Part shown: piece after piece, positions 12,331 to 34,700 of the stretch | Numbering within the stretch: the stretch's first letter is position 1 | How the letters are laid out: each line of letters begins with the position of its first letter | DNA from: Atopsyche davidsoni | Lineage: Eukaryota > Arthropoda > Insecta > Trichoptera > Hydrobiosidae | Assembly: GCA_022113835.1 (NCBI GenBank) | Contig: JAILWY010000002.1 | Coordinates: forward strand, 4,690,501 to 4,754,500 | Length of the DNA stretch: 64,000 nucleotides | Direction: 5' to 3' | Notes under the pieces: model-generated | Databases searched by the model: none | The model's input: the letters and a program-made list of their open reading frames with translations, nothing else | Told to the model about the DNA's origin: nothing | Made by a program: the position numbers and the translations under genes

Positions 12331-13940
12331 TTTTTTTAATTTCGGACGTATCCTTAATGATCCGCCAAGGTATGACCTAAATTTCAACATGATACATTTC
12401 CAAAAGGCACTCTTTTCTCAATCGTGGCGTCATGGTAAGCCCCATCGGTGCGTCATAGCCAGTCGCTGCACCTCTCGCACCTATTACAATTATGTAAATT
12501 ATTTTTTTCTTTTCTTTAATATTGTGAATGAAACCGAATCCAAAGCAACGACCGAACGAACATTTGGATAATTCTTGAGTCATCCTGATCACGAGCCCGT
12601 GAAGATACATTTACCAGGCCAGTGAGATTTAAGTTTTCATAATATATCAAAGTATATTATTATTTTTGTCATGTATTAATAAAAGCATATTGTAGCACAG
12701 TCATTTCCGCCACACTTTGTATCTACTCGCATCTGAAACAAATCGTCAATACACGCGATTCTCGGTTAATATCTAAACCCGACCTCGTATCCAGCAAAAC
12801 GTTTTTTTTTTTTGGAATATATAAAAACCCCATCGGAAAGTATGGATCCGTCGATTTGTTGTCGGGCCGTCGAAACTGCTTTATAAATTGCAAAACCCAA
12901 TGAAAATCTTTATATTTGCTTGCTTTTCTAATCACTGTGCGCCAAAATGTATCAAGCGAAAACCATTTTTATTGTTACCGTGTGTGAATATTTTCACTCG
13001 TATTTTTTTCGATTTCGCGCAAACAAAATTGTAACGGCTTTGATCCTGTTTTAAATTACTACACCTAAAAATATATTTTATTTTTTTATAATTTTTGTGT
13101 CATAGTTCACGGGTGAATTTTCTTCGATACGTTTTCCTTGTGGTCGTTTGAAACCCGCGTAACTAAAAAAAATATTTATTTAAAATCTACTACGAAAGTA
13201 ATATTAAAAGTTATTGTTTGATAGGTTAGATATTTTCAAGGCGAAATTCCTGACTTATCTTGAATGTTTTTTTAATACCCTTAGTTTTTTTGGGTGAATA
13301 GTCGAGTATTACAGTTCCTTCTATCGTGCACGCACGCGAGTGATGTGACAAGTGTTCTGATAAATTTTTCTTATGCAAAATGATTAAGAGTTATTTTCTC
13401 AGAAATGGAAGCAACCACTGCTTCCATTCTCCATAATTATTACTTGTGAGCAACCACAAGATTTTTATGGAAGTGTTTAATCGTCCATAGAATAAATTAA
13501 AAGCTGCAACACCCACTGTGATATTTGATCTGCCCTATCAAGAACGCCATTGTCTTCGTATAATTGTTTTTTTTTTTTTTTAATTATTGTAAAGCACAAC
13601 ATAATTACCCAAAAACTCTTAGGTATGGCATTCGTCCAAATTTTTTGGGCTCAGAAAATCTAAGTTACTTTAATTTTAGTGATTTCAGTTTTCGTTTTGC
13701 ATAATGGTCGTTTGTTTTAATTTAATATTACTGCTCAATAAGTCTAGTATCTCATAGCATGACTAGATGCGCTGCCGGCCTCTTAATATACGAGTATTGG
13801 TATATTGACTGTTTGATTGAAAAAAAAGTCCGAAACTTTCTATAGTGAACTTTCAATCGTCAGTCCAGAATATCCACGTAAATCTAGCGACAGCTATCTC
13901 CGATGACCTGGTAAAACCTCATTAAGTAACTCCTTATTAA

Positions 13941-14220
13941 GAATTGAGGCGGCAGAAATGTGGCTTTATAGAAGAATCCTTAAAATACCATGGGCTAATG
14001 AGAGGCTTGCACAGAATGCCCAAAGAAAGAGAACTCCTGAGGTTGGTTAAGAAGCGTAAGTTCTTATATTTAACAATAACAGCAGGTATAGCATCCTTCA
14101 GATGATTGTCCAAGGAAAAAATCGAAGGAAAAAGGGGCATTGGAAGGAATAAGTTTACGTGGATGCGGAATTTTAAATGAAAAGGTCACCAACCACCAGA
14201 AGAAGAAGAAGAATTTTAAG
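13941..14220 (+). mobile_element. LINE remnant, same family, plus strand
   Basis: The plus strand reads EMWLYRRILKIPWANE, KRELLRLVKKRK and, after a frame break, EKIEGKRGIGRNKFTWMRNF, then GTCACCAACCACC and a (GAA)n tail. These match the LINE tail at 11961-12330 in content and order. Internal deletions and stops are present. Confidence 0.72.
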
Positions 14221-14439
14221 CAAACAAATTGTCTGATAAAATCACGTGCTTTAACTTTCTGCTGGGCAATTTCCAAATTGCTACTGAATTGATTTTTTTT
14301 TTTATAAAGCTTTGAGTCGGCAATGTAATTTATACATTCATATTAATTTGCTCTAATTCTATCGGCCGGTTTGATTTATCTTTGGATTAGTTTCGTTTCA
14401 AACGAGTCTGTCGACTCACTGCATTTCGAGGAAACTCGA

Positions 14440-14560
14440 AAGAAGAAGGAAGTTTACGGAAGTACGGACGAATTGGTGAAACTGGTCCAAGATAGAAATA
14501 TGCTCGACGAGATAGTCACCAACCCCCTATGAGGAGAGGCATCAGAATGTATGAATTTAG
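14440..14560 (+). mobile_element. LINE 3'-end fragment
   Basis: A short plus-strand fragment reads EIVTNPL followed by a stop at the position where sister copies have the LINE end motif (GTCACCAACC...GAGGAGAG, 14515-14537). It lies close to the copy at 13941-14220 and may be part of the same insertion event. Confidence 0.6.
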
Positions 14561-14699
14561 TTTTAAAGCTAACCTTTCGATTTGTACGAAATTTTTTGTC
14601 TGCCCGCCCCATCAAAAATTTAAGTTCGGATAAAAATTGTAATTCGGATTACATTTTTCATGCTTTGTTTTTACAAGTTTTCCCTGATATGTTCATGTA

Positions 14700-15910
14700 A
14701 CATATTCACGTCGATCCCCCCGCACTGCGATCGAGAATATATCACGGGTGACGAGCACTTCCTCGATGGCTCGGCGCCCGTGCCCCGCATCCTACTTAGC
14801 GCTGCACCTCGCCAGGCGACCTACTGCCACGTTATTGGTGACCGACTATAATCCCCGCCGGCTCGTGGCGAATCAATTATTCTTTCTGATGGGATTGACG
14901 TTCACCATTGTGACTTTTTCAATCGACTCCCAATGCCCCGCAAACTCGGCAGCGAAAATAGAAAAATCCGCCCTTGTAAGCCACCCAACCTGCGCGCAGG
15001 CTCAGGGGTAGCCAAAAGAACTACTGTTAATTATCTACTATAATAATAGCCATTGTGTGTGGGTGGGTGTGTATGTTTCATTTTTTAGTTCTCTATAGAA
15101 TATCTTAAAAGATACAACGCTGATTTTTTGCACGTAAGTTTAGTAAATTTTTCCGCAGCTATGTGCCGAATTTCAAGACGATAGGATAATATTTTCATTC
15201 ATAAACTAATTAAATAAAACTATCAAATATGCTTTATGTACGAATTATATGATTCTGTTGTTCACAGCGAGAATTTCAAATTTAGAATTTTTGCAAAAAA
15301 ACAAAATATGATGCTTCTAAGAAATTTCCAGTTTATGTCAGCTTGACACAAGTACCATCTTTATTTTTTAGTTGCGTTAGAAATTATTAATTACATCATT
15401 AATAACTTAAAATGCCTCCTTAAAAAATAACACCGTCTAAGCACAGCAAACGTAATTAAAAAATAATAGCACAATTGAACGTGATAAAGACTGCATCTAA
15501 TAAAGAATAGTGCAGTGAAAGTGATTCGTTGTTTGTGACACGAAATGTGATATTTCCTAGAATGGCTTTGCTTTCGAAATTAATATCCGGTTATTCAAAA
15601 TATATGTGTACAAAATGAAATCAAATATTCATCTAATTGTCAGCCAAACATATGTTCCAACACTATTGCATCGTTCATCGAATACGTCATTTTATGACGG
15701 GCTACATTTCTAGTTAACAAATAAGATCCACCTTGACAACCAAAACACATGATGTATAACATTTTAGTATATTTTATACTTATGTATTATTACTGTAATT
15801 GTGCTCGTCAGGATCGCACGCCACTGGTATTTACATATTGATCAAGTTCACAAACGATTTCGCGAGTTTATTCATTTTTACATTAAAAAAAAACTCGTGT
15901 TTACAGCTTT
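14700..15910. other. Non-coding DNA with one GC-richer block
   Basis: A GC-richer stretch at 14710-15010 lies in otherwise AT-rich DNA. Its short open frames match nothing I know and have no splice context, so I do not call a gene. The rest of the interval is featureless. Confidence 0.4.
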
Positions 15911-15924
15911 TACCCCCCGAGCGC

Positions 15925-15931
15925 TATAAAA
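15925..15931 (+). promoter_or_regulatory. TATA-box-like sequence before a CpG-richer block
   Basis: TATAAAA preceded by CCCCCCGAGCGC and followed, about 25 bp on, by GC-richer sequence up to about 16360. This could be an alternative promoter with a 5' UTR exon for PKD, whose first coding exon is 2.6 kb downstream. No Inr or donor site settles the matter. Confidence 0.3.
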
Positions 15932-16989
15932 TCTTCAGACCTGCTTTACGCGTTGGGTAGAATTTTCGCTAAGCAGGCCTACACACGGAGCGACGCAACG
16001 GACAACCGATTTGTAATTAGCCGAAAGCGTCCCATCGTTTTTGGGTGTTTTTTTTTTATAGTTTTGGGGGTGCTATTGGGCAGTTGTCTTTCAGTTATCG
16101 GTTGTTTCGCAACGTGTGCAGGCGGTTTCAGTTTTGTCGGAGGTTTACCTCGCCGGTCTGTTTGCTCGCGCGGACGTGTCGCAGCGCAGTATTGCGGATT
16201 TTATTATCCCCCCCGGGTGGAGATATTACCTGGGATATTGCTATCCCTGCTGGGAAAATGGCCGCTTTGTTCTTGCTAACCTCCCTGCAGCACATACGGC
16301 TCATATAGTGTACGCGCACGGCGACCTCCGACCTATAAAGCCACCTCTGCAAACATGTTGAATCGTTTTCAAATTAGATAGTCTAACCGTTGATTTTCAA
16401 GGAGAAATGTCTCTATATTGACTATAATGACTCAAAAGCCTGGCAAGATTTGATTATAAATCAATATGCCATTTATTCTTGAAAATATTATAATATAACA
16501 GATGTCTAGTGCAACTTATTGATAATATCAATGTAGAAATTATAGCTTTTTAAAATCAAATGGCCAATTCGCTGCTGAAACACAGATCCAGATTTTTGCG
16601 CGTGAAAAATTCTAATCGGTCAGATAACAGCATTTATGGCATACTTTAATTTCCACAGTATATATAATGTTTTAAATTATTTTTAGGTAAGACGGAATAA
16701 GATACGGAAGAAAATTATTTATTAGTTGCATTTGAAATTTGAAACGACGTATTGAAAAAATAAAACATTTGCATATATTTTTTTAAATTACGATACTATC
16801 CATTTACTTGTATTTTTTATTCGATATGTTAGGCCGTGTTTTGATTCGGCTTTAACTTGCTATTTCCAATTAGTCGTCTATTACTTATTCAACAATATTT
16901 TTTTGCCCCTAAATTTTTCGTAAATTAGATTGACTTGAACTTGGGCAAGATTATTTTTGCCCAATAATAATTTTTATCATTTTTTTATT

Positions 16990-17060
16990 TCTTCCTCATC
17001 AAGCGCCTCTCCTCAGAGGAAGTTGGCGACCATTTCACCGAGCATATACTCATGCTGAGC
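16990..17060 (-). mobile_element. LINE 3'-end fragment, minus strand
   Basis: Read on the minus strand the fragment gives GEMVANFL and a stop, followed by GAGGAGAG and a GA-rich tail. This is the same end motif as in the other LINE copies. Confidence 0.6.
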
Positions 17061-18590
17061 CAGTGCTTTTTTTTATTTACGATGTATCCAATATGATTTT
17101 TTCGGTACTTAAACGTTCAATTCAAATTAAAAATCGTCCTATTTCCAATGTCGCGTATTGTTGGTGCGAGTATTTTCTTGTCCGATGTTACTTCGAAAAA
17201 TCGCCAGGTTTCGAGGAAAACTCCTTCGGCGTGCTTTTCAATTGATGGAGCCGATCGGCAAACCGCAGCAGCGTCTTTGACCCAATAAACAATGTAGCTC
17301 ACAGATAAGCGATTCTTCAAACCTGTGGTGTAGGTCAATTGAAATTTCCCTTTTCTACTTCCGGTAACTCATTAGCCCGACAATTTTTTTTTTCATGTGG
17401 TCAATACGATAATTCCTAGAACTTTTGCAAACACGTAATTTGTGTGATTTTTTTTCTTTAGTGTGTTTTATTGTTAACAACACTGCATAGTAGAAAAGTT
17501 GGTCGACCGAACCTGGCGTGACCAGTCCGAAGTGCCTATTGTTTGATGCTTTAATTTGTTTTGCAATGTGTAAAGAAGTTCCCAAGTTCTTAAGGCGTGT
17601 CGAAAATATACACAGGACGTCAGTGGCGAGATTATGGAGATCAAATAATTCTACCAGGTTTTAGAGACATATTTTTTTATTATATTTGTCACAGTTTCTG
17701 GAAATCAGTAAACCTATTTTAACTGATAAAAAACACTTGTGGGATTTATAAGAAAATAAAGTTTACACCACAATTGCTTATTTACTTGGTTCTGTTTAAT
17801 AAAATATTCATGGGATCATTGGCAACGTGATTTTAATTTATCAGTTTAATATTTTTACAAAGTTATATTTAATTCTGCGACAATAAAGAAACAAGGTTTC
17901 TGCCCGATTGCTTTGTTTTATTTTACAATTTTTTCTCAATTATAAAATATTTGTAGTGAACAATAGAGACAAAGATGGAAATTAAAATTAAAAACTAATA
18001 TTTTAATGCTAATTTCGTGGTAATAAGGAGTACAAGCATGTGTCATAATTGCTTATTTGCTTTGTTTTCCTTTATTGCGAATTTCCTGTTATAAGTTCAG
18101 GAAGCTTGTTAGCGTCATTTTATTTTTTGCATATTTTTTTCAACAATACTAATAATAATTGGCATTGATTTAATAATGCACCAAAATAGTCATCAAAAAT
18201 AATCAAATACTTTATATATACAAAATAGTTTTTATTGATTAACATTAAAACAGTTTTTACTATCATATGTAATATATACATATAATGTTTAATGTGATTT
18301 ATTGTCTCATACTAAACTAAAACAGGAAAAATCCTGATTATGTTGGCTTAGTTTCCACATATTTGCTTGAACCAGTGTTTTATTGATATTGATTTTTTGC
18401 TACCGAAATTCTAAATAATTTGTTTCTTTTTATATTTCTACACAAAATTTTTCTTTTTCAAAATGTAACATGTTTCTTGTTTTGAGCCAGTTCTGTATTC
18501 TAACATCATTTTTATTAAATCAGGTTTTCATGCCAGTCTTATTTTGCCTTATTTTTTAGTAATTGTTGTTGTTTTTGTGACAGACGAGCC

Positions 18591-28494
<9,904 letters not shown>

Positions 28495-28788
28495 CGCTCG
28501 CCTCTCACCCGCGATCCCCGCCTCTTCATCCTTAGCCTGTTCGTTGCGCCTGACAAGAGCCACGCCCCAACCCTCAATCACCACAAAAAAAGTAAGAGTA
28601 TCGATCGCATCGGAGACAACACCTCTATAAATCGTGCCGTTAATGAAGACACGTCTCCCAAAGAAAATGCGAATCCTCGAAGAGGAAAAAAGAGCAAGAG
28701 TGTGGATAGAATTGGGACTAATGTTGATGCAGACTGTAAGAAAAAAGTTTCCAAAATTAGCTGGAAGAAATTGCTAGCAAAGACATGA
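28495..28788 (+). CDS. Candidate PKD C-terminal extension after UGA (97 codons)
   Basis: The PKD stop is TGA followed by C, a context known to favour readthrough in animals. The same frame then stays open for 97 codons to the next TGA (28786-28788). The extension starts RSPLTRDPRLFILSLF and has a basic, Ser-rich second half. The motif KKSKSIDRIG (28585-28614) recurs as KKSKSVDRIG (28687-28716). The copies differ at six codons without amino-acid change and at one by Ile/Val, a pattern expected of sequence selected as protein. It ends in a Lys/Trp segment, SWKKLLAKT. I find no donor/acceptor pair that would join PKD to this frame by splicing, so readthrough is the simplest reading. Alternatives are a recent nonsense allele or an assembly error. 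I do not recognise the extension as a known domain. Confidence 0.5.
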   Translation, partial: RSPLTRDPRLFILSLFVAPDKSHAPTLNHHKKSKSIDRIGDNTSINRAVNEDTSPKENANPRRGKKSKSVDRIGTNVDADCKKKVSKISWKKLLAKT

Positions 28789-31700
28789 TTCGTCAGCAAG
28801 CTTGATCTGTTGAGATAAATCTCAGAAACAGCAAACGGTGAACTCAAGGCAGGAAGGTAAGATGCCCATGATCAGAGCAGTACAACTAGACAACCTGGAT
28901 CTGGTGTTTTCATCTTGGACCGTAGCTATATTTTGTTATTGTTACTGTTTATTAGATTTTTGGAATAGTTTTATCATACCTCTTGTTTTTATGTACAAAT
29001 AGACTGTCAACTGCTGACACTATGCCTCAACATCCATGCCAAGGAAACATTAATATCAATTGTAATATTTTAAAATTGTTTCAACTGCTTTCAAATTGTT
29101 TTATTAGCTCCCGTTCTGTGTGGAGTACTAATTACTGACTTTGTTGACAATGTATTAGGAAAAAATATATTATCGCTTCAAGCTAAAAAATATTTCATAT
29201 GAATGAGAAAACTTTACAATAAACATTTGGGGATTCAGTTAGAGAACAACTTAAAGCTTCAAATGTAACTTGTCATCAGTAAATAGCAAGCTTAGACATG
29301 TATTAACGTTATTAGTGAACCATAATAACTTTGGCCCATGAAAAGGTTTTTTGAGATCTTCGATTTTTCCATAAAAATACTATCAGATATTGGCAAAAGT
29401 GTGGCAGTTGACATATTTATTTGAAGGGAGCGCTGTGCCAACAGTTGATGAAACCTGTAGTGACAAAAAAAAGACTTAAAAAAAAGGTTTATCTTGAAAC
29501 TGATCATTTTTGTGGAATTGTTACGTAGCGACTAGTTACATATGTTTGTTATTCACACCAAATAGGCTAACAATTGTTCTAGATTTTACAAATGCAAAGA
29601 ACTAATTAATTATTTATAAATAATGATATCAATAACTTTTTCATTCAGTAGATTTAGTTTTACAAATTTAGATTAATTATTTATATTATAAATTATATAC
29701 ATTCTGAGTGACCTTAATGTAGACATTCTACATTGCTTGAGTAATGACAGACCATTCTCATAAAAACCACTTTTTGTGTAGTCGGTAGTACGTCTACCCA
29801 TGTGGAGAGTAAATGTTTTTTCTCTGATCTAAAAAAAATATTGTGCTATAATAATACCATAGATTAAACCTGGTTTTTATCTGGGATTTCTATTTCTACA
29901 TTATTAACGGATACCGAAAATAGCACCGTAACTTAATAACAATCATCTTAGAATTGTCGGGACTTTTTGTTTTCCTAAAATTCCTTATGGATCGTGACTG
30001 TTTTCAAAATTAAAATTCTGCTTGTAAATGTTTGACTATCTTGTGAAACTAATAATTAAGCAAAAAGAGTTCTCGGATAATACTAGCTATGGTGCTTTTT
30101 TCTTTGTATGGCGAAATCTACAATTTTTCATAATATAGAGATAACTTCTGTTTTTGACCAATCTGCATGCATAATAGCTACAAGTCTTTCCTCATATTTT
30201 CATATGAAAACATCTCATACTTTAAATGTTCTAATATTTATAGATGTGACCCTATTCTCAATTTGGTAATAAATTCATGAGAACATGTAAAAATAATATT
30301 AAAATAACGTAGAATTAAAATTGTCAAAAAATAAAAAATGTCAAAAATAGTGCTTCTAAATGAGGCACATTATAAAATAAAAAAAATTTATTACAATAAT
30401 CAACATGAAATAAAATTGTTATTTAAAAATTAAATAATATAAATGGTCTCATGTATAAAACCAATTTGTTTGGCTTCGTTTACATCTGACGGCTTGTAGG
30501 AAAATTGTTCTGTAGCCTAGTAGTTGTTAGTTGTAAATGACGTGTTTTATCTAGTTAACGGCTGTTCACCGCCGTCTAGCTGCAGGAATATCAGATGTAA
30601 TCTTAGCCTTAGGGTCATAGATTTGTCTACGGTCTCTTCGATGGCCGAATACTAAAATATAAACCTTTGTTTCACACTAAACTCTTCTTAAAGAATAACC
30701 GTGATATGATGAGATTATTTTTTATATATAACAGTAATAATTCTTCCCAATATGATCTCTAATATTTTTTACCATTCCATTTTCTATTTTTGACGCTTAC
30801 CTACTTCCAGGTCTTACCTAAACTAAGATGTTTACGCATAATACTTCTAAATTCCTTATACAATAAGTACGTTGAACAAATCCTTCTCTTCTGAAATTAC
30901 TAAAATAAAAATGGTGCAATATTCAGAAAGGCTAGTTTAGACGAGTACATTATTGTAAATTAATCTAGGCTTATACATATTTTGATAAAAGTTTTTTTTA
31001 AGGATACAGGCTTGAACGTTTTTAAATTGTGAAGTAAAATACAAATTCAACAGTTTTGAAACTTTCAATTTTATTCACAGCTAAAACATGAGTAAATATG
31101 CTCAGTGTTTGACAACATCTGGAATGTTTACATTCAGTTGTTCCAATATTTATTATTACATTGAATAATAACTTATTAATAAGTAAAAAAATATATTTAT
31201 GTGTATTCAATGTGCCCGAGAACATTTTACAAAGCAATACACATTCTCAACACTACTTCAATATTTAATTTTAGTGTTTATTCGTCTTCCATGGATTGGT
31301 TAGCAGCAAAAAATATACTTTAAAAATAAGATTTGTTAAGTACATTTTTACTTCTATAAAGACTTATTTTCGGAATTGTTCAATTTGTGCTCCTCCATCC
31401 TTAGCCTTCGTAGCAGGGGCGTGTGGCGAGGGTGTGCACTGCATGAAAGTTGAATAATAGTACTGTTTTGGTTCCTGTGTAGAGCAAAATTGCTTACCCA
31501 ATATTTTGCTTCCGATATGACAATATATTCGATTTATTCTAGCAATGGGCATAATCAAATTAAAAGAAAGCCTTTATTAGAAAAATATATTCTAATAAGC
31601 TAGCCAGATATGGGTGATTTCATGGGTACGAGTTTTGGGTACCCAAATGTGGTGTCTTTCTGTTTAATCATGTTTCCGTTCTTGTACAAGCTCTTTTTGT

Positions 31701-34700
31701 TAAAAAATTAAATTTCTCCTCTATTGTCCTCTGTTACTAAATCCATTTTATGGACCTAATTAATAGCAATAAATCTTCTTAGCTTGTTGGATTAGTTCAG
31801 TATTTTCGATTCGCATCATAACAGATAGATCCCAAACTGGGCTCACATATGATTTGATTTTGTCAAAACATAATAGTAGCCCTTTATGTAGAAATAATCC
31901 AAAAGTATACGAGACGTCACAACATGTGGAATTAGCATTTACACATGTCAAACAAAGCAACTCTACCTATTGAATATTTGTATTTCATAACAGTAATTAA
32001 AATGTGGAAAAGATTTAATATTTGTTAATTCATAATAGTAATATTATAAGCCAATGGTATTTAACTGTGTGCCGAATTAGAATTTATATAAACAAAACAT
32101 AACATTGGCATAAACATATTAAATTTAAATAAAACTATACATTTACACCACTAATTTTTTTGTGAGACAGAGAGCTCTTTCGCGTAATTTTGATGATACC
32201 TCTGAAAGGTGAAAGGCCCTCACTTCTTAAAAAAAAATTGTCTCATTGTTGACTTTTTAAAAACTTTTTATGAATTATCATTTTTTAAAGCAACTGGTTA
32301 GAGAAATCTTATTATTTTAATTGTAGTATGTGCTTGCCCATCAGTTGCTGTAATATACATTTGCATTTTGCTAAGCAATCATGGCTTCGTCCGTCGGAGG
32401 AGTTGAGTACCTGTCTGAGTATATAAACTCACAATTAAAAATCACTATAAAATATTACTATTTACAACATTATGAAAATTACAGTAACCTCAGATTTTTA
32501 AAGAAATCGTTATAAAACTTGGAATATATAAAATTTAGAAGAGAGAAACTTTATTGCAACTGTACATTAATAGACCTTTGTATGGTTTATGAGTTTGCCG
32601 AGAATTTCAGTACGTTGAAATGCAAACCTTTTTAATATATTTCTTATTTTAATCATGTTAAAAAAAATAAAACTATAATATATATTTGTAATATAATAAT
32701 TCGGTATAAATATCCCACAATAGTATACCGATCATGCATGTATGCTCATTCTCGTTTATACCTTAAAAATATTGACCATAAACGTTAGACTTTCCAGCTC
32801 TCTAAGCTTATAACGGTTCCAATCTCATAAAGATAATCATCACCATATGATTCATAAACCATTTTTAGATTACAATCCCATCTTTGATGTTCTGATTAGT
32901 ATAAAATTTATATTAAAAATTATATTACTGATTAATACTATAGATTGTTGAACCTCACGGCAACTGTCCCAGACCCCCCTATAATCGTCATATTGGGTAC
33001 TTTATATGAAATATTACTTTTTCTTCCTGTATTTTCTACGTTCTAACTAGATAATATATTTTAAACATAATGTTGAAAAATGTGCCAATTGATTTTTGAT
33101 AATACTTTCTTTTTTTTATAAATATGCCAATTTAAATATCTTCCGTCTTTTAATGTCACTTGCTCATTGATTGGTGAATAAAATCTATACTCTGTAAGTT
33201 ATTCTATAAAATAAGACGCTAATAACATAGATATCAGTTGGATTTATCAAGGACATGTAGGTTTTCAAAGAGGCAAAAAAAAAAAACACTTTATATTCAA
33301 AAAGAAAGTCATAATACATTGAAAACCCTGGGGCACGAAAGTTTTAATAAAAAAATTACACTCGCGAATATTTCTAGAAATATTATTAGAAGCTGGTGTA
33401 TGATTTCTATTACACCATTGACTATGAGTTCCGCTAAGCATATTTTTAGTATTTATTTTATTAAAATAATAAAAACATGAAGGCCTTTTTCTTGTCTATA
33501 TGATCAAATTTATTGTTCTTTGTCTGTTATATTGTTATTTAGTAATGAATCTCAACTGTGCTTTAGAAACATGATTGTATGATTGATATGCGCAGTGCAA
33601 ATAACTGTTCTTCACAATAATGTAATCATACTGATCAACTGTCTTCTGCAAGGAATGAAGTCCCCCATCGTGTGTTCTGAAGAATGCTGCCTGAAGTATT
33701 GACTAAAATTAATTAAAAAGCCGTGCCAAAACTCGATGATTCATTATGTTAATTCTAAATTATCACTTTAATTGTTCGAAAAATTTACTTTCAGTATTTC
33801 GAAAAATAAAATATTAATTCCAATACACATCACTTAAAATCATAGTTTGTTAATCGAGTAAGGGACTGACTCCTTGCCTGGCCATCAAATATATTTATCG
33901 ATTACTGATCTATACAATAGTCTTTTATGACAACGTTGTGATTTCCATTGATTAATACAATACATTCCCAGATTAATGATTATCCTAAAATAAAAGGTAT
34001 ATTTGACGAAGGATATTAAGTGTCGTAATCAAAATTAATTATATGCTTAAACATGGATCTGATATTCTGAGTGTTAATATATTGAAAATGCTTCATTATT
34101 TTTATTAAGCTATGAATAAAACTTATTTTGCTTCCAATCCACCAGAAGTACAAATAAAGGTGCACTGGCAATTATTATAGCAATCAATTGTATAATTTTT
34201 TAATTTGTATGTATATTTTGAGCTGTGATGCATTCAGTCTTGTGCTCGCTTGTTGCTAAATTTTTCACGATTGATTGTGTGATTTATTTTTATTACATTT
34301 CAATTAAATATATTGTGCAATAACATTTGCCATGTGCTAGCACCTTAGGATATGTAATTTATTCCAATTATTTACAAGTACGATGGTTATTCTTTAAAAA
34401 TATATTTGTCCCTTGAATACATCAACCAGTTGGGATGGTAAAACAGGATATCAATGTGTCGTGATATACACCGGAAGCGTCGATACATAATGTCATTTTG
34501 AGCATTTCTAACGAATCTGTGATGAAGATTTTAAATTGAACACATTGATTATTTTATGTAAATAATGTTTGATCAGTGATCAAAACATGTAGATTGTATT
34601 AAATCTTTCACAATTAGTTTATTGTTTGTTTAATTTAAATAACTTTTTAACACGTTACTTGACATGTCTCAATTTTAAATATGAGTGCAAAATATTGTTA

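Noticed and set aside
15953..16361. Several overlapping frames of 74-108 codons on both strands
   Set aside because: Overlap on both strands in a GC-rich patch indicates composition, not coding; no known protein similarity.
17117..17338. Minus-strand 73-codon frame next to a LINE end
   Set aside because: It resembles repeat-derived sequence but I cannot name a family, and there is no gene context. Left unannotated.
28536..28788. Alternative splice acceptor (pyrimidine tract and CTTAG at 28531-28535) as an explanation for the PKD post-stop frame
   Set aside because: Entry there needs an upstream donor leaving two codon bases. The GT candidates I examined in the last exon leave zero or one, and the preceding exon leaves one, so the frame would not be kept.
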